Assembly: GCA_907165275.2 (NCBI GenBank)
Contig: OU015672.1
Coordinates: forward strand, 4,136,501-4,200,500
DNA length: 64,000 bases
DNA from: Zygaena filipendulae
Taxonomy: Eukaryota; Arthropoda; Insecta; Lepidoptera; Zygaenidae
Direction of reading: 5' to 3'
In this document: positions 36,886 through 48,800 of the stretch, one piece after another
How the letters are laid out: every line of letters starts with the position of its first letter
How positions within the stretch are numbered: position 1 is the stretch's first letter
Notes under the pieces: model-generated
The model's input: only the letters and a program-made list of their open reading frames with translations
Database searches by the model: none
Told to the model about the DNA's origin: nothing
Program-made: the position numbers and the translations under genes

Positions 36886-39800
36886 ATGGAGAACAAAACC
36901 CTGAGCACGGAAGAAGTCCCACAAAAGTTTATGGAATGGTTACTGGCCATGGGGTGTCCGCCTGATAAAGTTCCATCGTTAGAAAAAGTTCATGAGTGAG
37001 TTTGAACATTCATTCATCATTATCGGATAAACTACTAAAGCAACTTATGCTTACAGTACACACTTTACACTTTTCAAAATCGGTTCAGTAGATTATCCAC
37101 TACAACTTCACTAATTCACAAACTTTACCTCTATAAAATAATTAGTACATAATAGACTAGTTGATCCCTCACGGTTTCTCTCGGGTTGATTTTGTATTTT
37201 CTGTGGGAATTCTGCAATAAATAGTACTCTTATCTCACTCAGGAACACTAGCATAAGTGCGAGGATTTTCAAAATCGATTCAATCGTTTTTTGAGTTTAT
37301 CCATTACAAATTAACGATACACAAAAAATTATTTTGTTATAAGAATTACTCCCTGGCTCATTTCTTGATTCGCAATTTGCACACTTATAGGAAATTCTGT
37401 GATGCATCAGAAACTTTTTTGTGACCCGGTGATGCCCATTGCCCATTGAATGTGCCCATGTAATTTATATTGCTAATTTTCTACCTATAACATGGACCAA
37501 TTAAACAAGAGTTTTATTGTTCCATGACCTATAATAATAATAATAAGTTTTTTTTTTTACTAAAGATAAAATTATTTCTGTTCAGTAATAATTTTAGTTA
37601 CAATATTGTCAATATACCTGCACATTCTAACACCTGTAAACAATACATATTCAAGGTTTAACAAGTTACATACATATATTACTACTATGTACTATGTATG
37701 TATGGATTGTAACATTCAATAAAATTTGTCAGCTTGTGTTACAACTTGCACTAGGAAGAAGATTTGGATTCGATACTTTAACAAATACTTAACTGTGATG
37801 ATAAATCTTTAAACATTTACATTATTAAGTGTGCAACTTATGTGAATATTGCTTTTGATTACAAGGATATGCCGAGGTCAGTACTACATGGTATGGCGCA
37901 GTCTGATGCAGCGTGTCCATCCGAAAGACTTAATAAAAATAAGAAATCTGCAGGTGTTTGTGGATGATATCAGAAAGTTCAAAGAAAAAGTTTCCACCAA
38001 TGAGGTTTGACCAAGTTTTCTAATTATTACAATTAACTAGTTGTGCCCTGCGGTTTCACCCACGTTAATTTCAGAGTTCCTGCAGGAATTCCAGGATAAA
38101 AAGTACCCTATGTGTTAATCTGAAGTATAAGCTATATTATTGTAAAGTTTAATTTAAATCCATCCAGTAGTTTTTGTGTGAAAGAGTAACAAACATCCAT
38201 CCATCCATCTATTTATTCTTACAAACTTTCGCATATTTTATAATATTGGTAGGTTATGTAGGACTACAATTAAACTATGGAAATACAATGTTCCTATTTT
38301 GTTTTAGAATGTTGACTGGTTTGTGTAATCTCCTTTTCTACTATAGGTACTATAGACAGACTCATTGTCATTTAGTTCAAATCAAGTTACCCTAGGGAAG
38401 TAATTTATAACCAGCTTCATGGGCTAAGGCTTCATGCCCCATCAATTTATTGATCTGTGGACCCTTTTGACCTACTTTGTAGTGTTAGTTTGTTGTTTAC
38501 TATCAGTTTGGTATTTTATTTTAATGCTACTGCTTCTTCAGATGGCAATAGTTGGTATTCTTTGGTTAAACATAAATATTTGTTTCTAGAGTGATGCATA
38601 TGCAATAGCACCTGAAGAGGTTAAGCTATGGAAAGAACACATGCAAGTGAAACAATCCCTCGCTGTTGCTGAAAGCAGAGTGGGACAGGCCCGCCAGGAA
38701 CTTAATCAAAGCATGGATAAAGTGGCTAGTAAATGTTAGTTGCTCCAATTTCATTCATGATCTGGGATCAGACATATTCAGGTCAATATTAATTCAGATC
38801 AATAATTGAAATTGGAACATAGGAAAAGTAAAGATTAGAATTAAAAAATAAATTCAAGTTTTTATATTGACTTACATTTTTAAAGATAAAAAAAGAAAGG
38901 TCTGCATCTGAAAACCAATGTTGTGACTTGAAATTTTTAATAGGTTAATTTCAAACCACACCATCGAGTGTTGGGTTCATTTCACTTTGATAATAATCCG
39001 CCAAATTACCTATAAAGTATTATTTCCCAGTGGTAAGCCGCGACCTGTTGCGGCGCCGCGTACAAGACAAGCAGCGGCGCGTATGGCTGCTGCAGCGCTT
39101 GAAGAGTGAGCTGCAGACCAAGAAGGAACAGCTGTTGGAGACCAGGGCCATCGCAGAGTCGCTGACCAAACTCGAAGATGACAATGATGTGCCGGTGGGA
39201 TATCCATCTTATCTTTATTTATAATGCCTGACAGTAATTGAATCTTATTGCGATAGATTTGGGTATTTTCCGGGGTACGAAAATCAAAATTCTAATTTTT
39301 TGTTTTATAATAATCCACTTCACAACACACAGATCTACTTGATCCTACACTAAGCTATAAGCTTGTGGTGTAGAAACCAAGCAAACGTGGTATATACTAC
39401 ACATATTATCGTGCATGAAGATACGTTTCGAGGCTCGAGCTGATTCGTTCAGTCACCAAGGCGAGCTCCGATAGAGACCGTGCATGTAAGGATCATAGCA
39501 AGTGGATTCACTATAGTCTCCGTCTATCCCTCTAAGACACAGACAAGAGCAAATTTGTGTATGTTTTAGTATGTACGTATCATCGTTATATGTATAAGCC
39601 CCGCAAGTTGATGTACTTATGGGTGTAATCATTGTTTTTTTATAAGCAGCATACAAAACTAATCTTTTATGGTGCCGAAATTTCTTAGAAATATACCTAT
39701 GGTCATACACAGCCGCCTCGCTATTCTTAGATTACACTGTCTGTCATTTCTGTCTCAGTTACTATACACACAAAATACCTAAAAAAAATACAAAATAAAT

Positions 39801-42800
39801 ATTGGCATAGCAAATCCAAAATTCAAGCAAAGTTAACAGAATATAATTTATATTATTACAATTTTTTTGCTATCTGTACTTTTTTACGACGGATGACGTC
39901 ACGCAGCTATTATTGTGACAAGGTTCCATCGCAATACCAACTTGCTGGGCTTGGGCTAATACCAGCCGACTGCCGAGAGACGTCCACTGCTGGACAAAGG
40001 CCTCCCGCAAAGATCGCCACAACGACCAGTCCTGCATCCTATGTGGTTTTGGAATTGGCTACTTGACAATTTTTTTTTAGTCCGTTGTGTAGATTAATAA
40101 AAAATATTAGACACGTATTTTTTCTTTTTTTACGTAATCAAAAATAACGACAATACATTGAGTTGAAATTTCTCGTTACGTCACAACCAGGTGCAGTTTG
40201 TACGGGGCTCAAACCGAATAATGGCGTCACGAGTCCCTCACTCTAAACTTTAATGCGCTTTATCTATGTTTATTTTCATTAATTTGAAAAAGCAAAGAAA
40301 ACGGGTGTATTATTTTTTTTATTTTCTAATTGACGACTCGATAGGCGCAATGGTCACCATGCCTGCCTGCTAATCAAGAGGTTCCGGGTTCGATTCCCGG
40401 TGAAGGTGGACTTTGTGTGATGAACACAGGGTTCCATTTTCCAGTCTGGGCGTGAATTATTGCGGTTTCATCCGCGATAATTTCGAAGTTCCCCCGGAAT
40501 TATTCCATACAAACTTTGCAACCCCTTAGGGGTTGAATTTTCAGAAATCCTTTCTTATACAACGTGTTAATGAATTAACTGAAAACTAGAAAGTAGTTTG
40601 CTCAGAATCAACTAGATAATCGATCGCACTATGTTTTAATATAGGTTATATTTTTTATTTTTACTAGCCCATGTCTAAATTATTCATAATACAATATTTG
40701 GCGCGTACGCCGCCCGCAGCAAAATAATTCGAACCGTTAGGCGCGGGCGTAGTGCTTAGAATTTCGTAGATAGGTCACCTCCAAACTAATGTTGAATAAC
40801 TTTTAAAGTATACATTTTTTTGACATAAAATATATTTTAATCATACTATTGTGTATTTTTTTAAATGGGGTGTATCAGGTTTTCAGTTAATTCATTAACA
40901 CGTTGTATATGTATGTTTACGTCATAAAAAGAACACACCCTCCAAGTTTCAGGTCAATACGATCAGCGGTTTAGGTTGTGCGTTGATCCATCAGTCATTC
41001 AGGACAAAGCATTTTATATGTATAGGTTTTGTGATTAAAAATAAATGATTGAACCGCCATCTTCGAGTCCCGTGAACAGCTCGTTTGCTATCGTTTGTTC
41101 GCAGAGTAAGCTCGACAAGTGCATGTCGGCGCACCGGCGGCGGGGCGGCGCGGCGCAGGGCTCCGCCTCGCTGGCGATGTTCGCGGGTGCGAACCCCGTC
41201 GCGAACTCCACCGTCGTGTCGGCCGCCAGCGACTGCGGCGACGCTGGTGAGTGCCGCGCCTCCCCACGGTCCAGCAGGTTCCCAAGCCCCTCTGAGGCCT
41301 GAGCGTTATAGGGGTGAAACTAACGCCATTCGCTACAAAAAATTAAATAAATCTAGACATTTAAAAATAAATTTTAAGTGCTGTTTGTAATTTCAAATTA
41401 ACAGCTTTTCAAATTGACGCGCTACAAATATTGTCTTTCCTTCATAATCAATGAAGTTTCACTCCAAAAAAATACATTCACAACGTTTCTTATGGTAAGC
41501 AGAATAATAATTTTTAATATTTTGGCATCTAGAACGTTTGGACGTAGATTGCGTTTTTGAGACGCGGGTTATGGCAACAAATGTTGTTGGTCACCCATAT
41601 CACGGATAATATCTTAATATATATAAATCACGTGTCACGTTGTTTGTCCGCGATGGACGCCGAAACTACTGAACGGATTTTCATAAAATTTTGTAACCAT
41701 TTATAATATGGTCCAACTTAAAAGATAGGATAGTTTTATCCCGGAATTCCCGCGGGAACTCCGGAATTAATGTGGGGGAACAGCTAATCACCGTAAACTA
41801 CTGTCAGGGGTACAAAGAACTTTTTCCCCATAATTCCCGCGGATTAAATCGCGGGGAACAGCTAGTAATACTATATATCTATACTAATATTTATAACGAG
41901 GAAAGATTTGATTTTTTGTTTGGTTTTTGTTTGTTTGTTACGATTTAACTCAAAAACTACTGGACCGATTTCAATAATTCTTTCACCATTAGAAAGCTAC
42001 ATTATCCCTGAGTAACACAGGCTATATTATAATCCGGAATTCCCGCGGGAACTTCGAAATTACCGCGTGGGACAGCTAGTAGTGAATAAGGGCCGTGCTC
42101 TTCTAGCAGAGGAGCAAGTGTGGTGGACGCTGCGCTGCGGCGGCGAGGCGCTGTGGCCGCAGCTGTGCGAGCGGCGCGCGGCGCTCGTCGCCTCGCTGGC
42201 GGCCGCCGCGCAGCAGCCGCCCGCGCCCGAGCACCGCGCCCGCACTGACAGGTACAGTGTACAAATAGAATAGAATCGAATAGAATAGAAAAAAGTTTAT
42301 TTGATACCATAAAGATAAAATAAGTACAACCGTGAGTCTTAAACTAGAATAGTTGGTACCAAAATGGCTACCACTCAGCATTATGCCGTGGCACTAAGTT
42401 CCACGACGCTGATTTTCAGTGGCGACCGTAGAAGGGAGATGGCTTCACACTACCAATAAGACCGTCCACAATCTACATTTCTTAAGATAATTTAAGTGGA
42501 GGTAATTTAAAAAGTAAAAATAGAGTAAGTAGATAATAAAAAAGCTAAGTAAATTATCATAATGTATGTTGCGGGTTATGCCTACACCGCCCCATATACC
42601 TGGGGCTGTGGCTAGGGTTGCCAGGTCGCCAAACCTAATAGCCGGACAGACCAGCCAGTTTGGCCGGACATTTGGGCGAAAAGGGCCAGACACCTCGCAT
42701 TATTAACTAAATAAATAAATAAATAGATTATTACCATAAATCTTGTAAATTTTAATGTAATATAAATAAAATAGAATGCCAAATCAGTCTAGTACTTAAA

Positions 42801-45800
42801 TAAGTCATCAGTCAAAATTAAATTCTAAATAAACAATTCATCAATATTTTTATAAATATTCTCTTTAAAGGCCACGAAATGTAAAAAGTCTATCAAAAGC
42901 CGGACTAGCCGGACACCGTTTATTTTGGCCGGACACGCAATCAAAAAGCCTAACTATGTCCGGCTTTATCCGGACGCCTGGCAACCCTACTTGTGGCCAC
43001 AGATAATATAATACTATACTAGCTGTGGCGGTACTTCCATACAAGCCCACAAGCCCGGCCTGCCTAGCCAAAACACTTGCCACAGAATCCTTACTAATAT
43101 TACAAATGGACATAGATAAGCGATAGTGTGTTAACCCACACTGGAGAAATTTTGAGTAAATCGTGTTTTAAAATTATAGCGCCATTTTGTGTAAACATTT
43201 TTTATGTTCAACGTTTTGATGGACAATTTAACAAGGTAAACACACAATTAAATAACTTTCTATAACTCTCAATAAAGCGGTACATACATCAATAACTTCA
43301 TTTTGTGGGTTAACACGTTATTGCTTATCGGCGTCCAAGTGCGAAAGTGAGTTTGTTTGTTTGTTACGCTTTCGCGCCTTAACGGCTCAACCGATCATCA
43401 AGAAATTTTGCGTGCACGTTGATAGGCAATTTAGAAATTAACCAGCCAACCAGCCAGGGACCAGCTAGTATTTCTATATGACGTGTAGATTAAGACCACA
43501 GGAGCTGCGTATCAATTTGTTATGATGACCAACAGGGTGTTGGCGCAAACGGCGGCTCTGCAGTGCAGCTTGGCGCTGGAGACGTTGAAGAACCGCGCTA
43601 ATCTCAAGCAGGCTAGGAAGCGGCTCGCCGAGGAAGTCGCTCATCTAAATGTAAGATCAAAATTCGATAGCACAGCAGCACTGTTATTATTGTAACATTT
43701 TGTATTTACCCTGACCCTGGGTGTTTAGTATGTAAAATAATAATAAAAATTGTGACGCTAATATAATTTAAATCAGTTATCTAATATGGGGTACCTATAG
43801 TACAAGCTCTGCTAGAGTCCCAGTCTACTTAACAATTTATAACAAACATTTGGCGTACACTAATTGATATTAATGGTAATAACTTACCTTTACCAAAGCA
43901 CTTTATCAAGTATTTTTTCATTAATTGGAAAAGAAAAATAATAAATAATAATAATAATAAGTTTATTAAACCACAAAACAAAATACAACTTGAACAAATA
44001 CAAACTTCAATATTGTAAACTATTTATGGGAGACTGGAGGTTAAACTAGGCAATGCCTGTATTTCAACCCTCCAGGTCTCCGTGCCTTAGCTTAGTACGT
44101 AATTAATGTATGTAAAATATAAGTGTCTTTGGTTTTTATTTAATAACTGACGGCTTAAATAGAATTCTGATTATCCGGACACGTGCGTACTTATTTTCTT
44201 TCTCATTCGATCAATCAGAGTTCGATTTTCGGTGGGGAGTGGACCATGTGTGACGGACACAGGGTTCCACTTTCCAGTCTGGGCGTGTTTATAGTTTATA
44301 CCTATATCTATAGTATAATACAATCTTATCTTAATAAATAAAAATTACGTGTCACGTTGTTTGTCCGCGATGGACTCCGAAACTACTGAACGGATTTTGA
44401 TAAAATTTTGTAACATGGTCCAACTTAAAAGATAGGCTAGTTTTTATCCCGGAATTCCCGCGGGAACTCTGGAATTAATGCGGCGAACAGCTAATCACCG
44501 TAAACTACTGGCAGGGGTACAAAGAAGGACATAGAGTACATTTTTTCCGGGATTCCCGCGGGAACTCCGAAATTTACGCGGATGAAATCGCGGGGGACAT
44601 CTATAATTTATATGTGATTCTATGTAGTATATACCACGTTTGCTCCGTTACCACGACACAAGCTAATAATAGCTTAGGTACTGTGGGATCAAGTAGATCT
44701 GTGTGTTGTGTAATGGAATATTATTATTACTATTCCACTTCACAACACACAGATGGCGACCAATAATACGGCTTCGGTGACGCTCAGAGCGCGCTCTCCG
44801 GGGCGGCGTGCGAGCTGGTGGTGGTGCGCTGCGAGCGGGCCGGCGCCGAGACGCGCGCGCGCACGCTGCGCCACCTGCTCGCCGAGCTGACCGCGCGCCG
44901 CGGCGTGTTCCGCGCGCCCGCGCTCCCCGAGCAGACGCACGCCGCGCCCGGCGCCGGCGGCGGCTCCGGCCTCGACCCCGCCAAGCTGATCGCGGACATC
45001 GACAAAGCTATCGTAAGCTATATCTGTAATAATAATGGGGATGTGGACTACTTTTTAAAATCAAAACTCTAATTAGTCCGTCAGTTAGAAAATAGAAAAA
45101 ACAATAGACACGTATTTTTTGCTTTATTAATAAAAAAAATTAAAATAAGTATACAGAGATAAAGCGCATTAAAGTTTAGGGTGAGGGGGTCGTGACGTCA
45201 CTAACCGCTAAAACCCCCATACAAACAAACTGTCAGAATAGTGACGTCACGCGAAATTTCAACTCAATATATCGCCGTTATTTTTTGATTACGTAAAAAA
45301 AGAAAAAATACGTGTCCAATATTTTTTAATACAAGACGGACTAAAAAATAAAAATTAGTCAACATGCCCATTCTAATATATTTCTGACCACATTATGGGC
45401 CAACTTTGGATAAAATTATTTATTTGACTTTGTAAGTATACTTGAGGTCACAGAGATGAATCCTTAATCTTTATATACATAAATGCGAAAGTGACTTTAT
45501 TTGTTTGTTTGTTGGTTACACTTTCACAACTTAACGGCTCAACCGATCATCATGAAATTTTGCATACACGTTTTCAGGGGTAAATAGAAGGATATAGGGT
45601 ACTTTTTGTCCCGAAATACCCATGGGAGAAACTACATTGAATTTTGCATAGTTGTCAAGGGTAGGTAATGGTATAGAAAAAATATAGGGTAATACTTTTA
45701 TCTCGGGATACCCGCGGGATCTCCGACACTTTCAATAGACGAATGTAATTAAAATCGATGTAATCTTACAATACTTTTCGTGTATCGTAAATCACAAGAA

Positions 45801-48800
45801 AGATTGCAGTGAAAGTCTATTTTTATGGACATTATTTCGATGTTCTAATGCCCGCTCCACATTCACGCGAGAATCTTGCGAGAACGCGAGAAAACCACGA
45901 CAACGTGAATGTGGAGCCGATGTTCTAAGCCGTTTCTCGTAGTTTTCTCGCGTTCTAGTAAGATTCTCGAGTGAATGTGGAGTGGGCTTTATAATAATAA
46001 ATGTTTATTTGTTTCTTATTTACATCTAGATAGTACAAGGTTGAGGATGTGTTCTGTTACTAAGCAAGGTTTAGACGAAGCCAGTGTTGGATGCCAGTAC
46101 AGCGCTGACATGTCTGACAGTATACTGGATTGCATTCTGTTGTAACCAGTACAGCGAACTGTAAAGGCTTCGCGGTATACTAAGTTGACGTCATACCTCA
46201 CAGTGCTATCAGTAATACCGGAACATACCCAATATTACTGACCCCGCCTCGCTCACCTGACAGATGGTCAAGAAGTGCGAGGTGAACCGCACCCTGGACG
46301 GGCTGGCGGTGACCGAGAGGAAGGTGCTGAACGTGCGCGAGTGCCTGCTCGCCGTGTTCGACGGGTTCCGGCGGGACGCGCCGCTGGCGGACACGTTCAG
46401 AGGTCAGTGCGTGGCTTCAGAAGGGTGAGGAGTTGGAAATAAATAGTGAAAGGCGAAATAAATTAGTTTAAATCAATGAATCCTACGGTCGCACTCAGAG
46501 TCGTTTTGATGAGCCACAGAACAGATAGAAGCCCCGAATAAACTCTGTTTAGTATGAAAACTAGTGCCGCCGGGCGCCGAGTGATTTTTGTCCACAAAAC
46601 TCCACTACCACTCACACCATTCACAGTTAAAAAAATATTATGTTAAATATATTCGGAATGTCAGAAAAAGAAAATTTTGGGAAAGAAGCAATTGCTCTAA
46701 CTTCCTTAGCAACCGTGGCGGGTGTCCAGCCTATATGGCCTCTCTTGTTATAAATTTATTTTCTCTGTGAACCGCGTTTGTGTGCTTGTGGGGTTGGAGA
46801 AAAAGTAATTTATTTTTATTTCTTAGGTTACAGCATATAGATATAATGTTAATCCGTTATTGGCAGTAGGTTTAATCACTAAATGTGTACACATTTAATA
46901 GTTGTTAAGTGCTGTGGATTATCTATACATATTATAAAATGCTTTGTCCTGAATGACTGATGGATCAACGCACAGCCCAAACCGCTGATCGTAGAGACCT
47001 GAAACTTGGAGGGTGTGTTCTTTGTATGACGTAGGCATCCGATTAGAAAGGAATTTTTTAAAATTCAATCCCTAGGGGATGAAAAGATGTTGAAAAGTTT
47101 GTATGGAGCAATTCCGCGGGAACTTCGAAATTATCGCGGGTGAAACCGCGCGGGACAGCTAGTTTTAAATAAATAAATAAAAATAATACTTGAATAACAA
47201 TTAAGCGCTTATTACCCCTTGCAATAGGCTAGTTTCCTGGGTAAAAAAATCGAAATTCTATTTAGTCCGTCAGTTAGATACTAAAAAAATAAAAGACACG
47301 TATTTTTTGTTTTTTTTTTAAATAATGGAAATATGCATAGATAAAGCGCATTTGGGGGGGGACTCGTGATGTCACAGCTCGCTATAACGTGCGTACAAAC
47401 TGTAGCGAGGCGTGACGTCATGTGAAATTTCGACTTGATATATCTCCGTTATTTTTTGGTTAAATAAAAAAAAAAATACGTGTCCAATATTTTTTAATAA
47501 TCTACAAAACGGACTAAAAAAAAATTTTGGAAACTAGCCTATTTCAGAGCACCAATTTAGGTCTCTAAATCGGATACAATTTAGGGTAGGTGAGTAAGAT
47601 TGAGAGAGCGAGTAATCACACTACACCAAATTGTTACCCTAAATCGACTACTCTAGGGTACAATTTAGTGTAGTGTGATTACTCGCTCTCTATCTCTCTC
47701 TCTCGCTCACCAACCCTAAATTGTATCCGATTTAGAAAATCCTGAAAATCCTGAAATTGCAACGAAGCGATCTCTGGCTAGTATGTCGAGGTAGGTGTGG
47801 AATATAGGCTGTTACCGTGGCAGGTGTCCAGTTGGACGTGCCGCGGGAGTCGGTGGTGGCGCTGCGCCGCTTCTACGAGGAGAGGCGCGACCGCCGGCGC
47901 CAGAGGGTGCAGCTCAGCTTCGACCTCAGCGCCTCCGCCGAGTGCTCCGACCTCGAACCTTTAGGTAAACTCCAAGTTTCATCTATACGAGGACATCTTC
48001 TATACATATAAATAAAAAATCTCTCTCGTCTGTTTGTAATTCCAAATTAACAGCATTTCACTAAATGCATATGAAAGTATATATGTATAGTAAAAAAATA
48101 TTTTTTTAAATTTTTGTCTGTGTGTCTGATTGTTCCGGTTAATCTCTGTAACGACTGGACCGATGTTATCGGGAATTTCACTGGCAGATAGCTGATGTTA
48201 AGTAACTTAGCCTATTTTTATTAAAAAAAAAAATTGTTATTGTGGGAATTCCGAAACTCACGCGGGTGAAACCGCGGGGCACAGCTGGTCTAAACTAATA
48301 TTATAAAGGGAAAGATTTCATTTTTTTGTTTGTTTGTTTGTTTGTTACGGTGTTATTGATGCTCGTTTTATTTTCAGATAATCCCAATCCGACATTCGTA
48401 GATGAACTGAAGATTTACCTCAAAACTTTTGCTTTGGAGAACAATAGAAAATTGGTCTTGGAGAGGTATGGATTCAATTATTTAATTAGTAACTAGCTGT
48501 CCCCGCGATAATTTCGGAGTTCCCGTGGGACTCCCTACAACGTTACAAACTCGCAAACCACTTTGATTTGATTTTTGTTTGTTTGTTTGTCTGTTACGAT
48601 TGAACTAATAATCTACCGGACCGATTTCAAAAATTATTTTACCACTACAATGCTACATTATCCCTGAGTGTCATAGGCTGTATCGTAAACCGGAATTCCT
48701 ACGGGAAGTCCGAAATTACCGCGGGTGAAACTGCAAGGCACAGCTGATCCCCGCGGTTTCACCCGCGGTTATTCCGGAGTTCCCGCGGGAATTCCGGGAT

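Noticed and set aside
37921..37960. Apparent frameshift in HAUS5 exon 2
   Set aside because: On recounting the A run (ataaaaataaga) the frame is intact and reads LIKIRNLQVF.
40331..40456. tRNA gene on the basis of B-box GGTTCGATTCC
   Set aside because: No complete cloverleaf; the same head plus body occurs in at least four other places, so it is a SINE.
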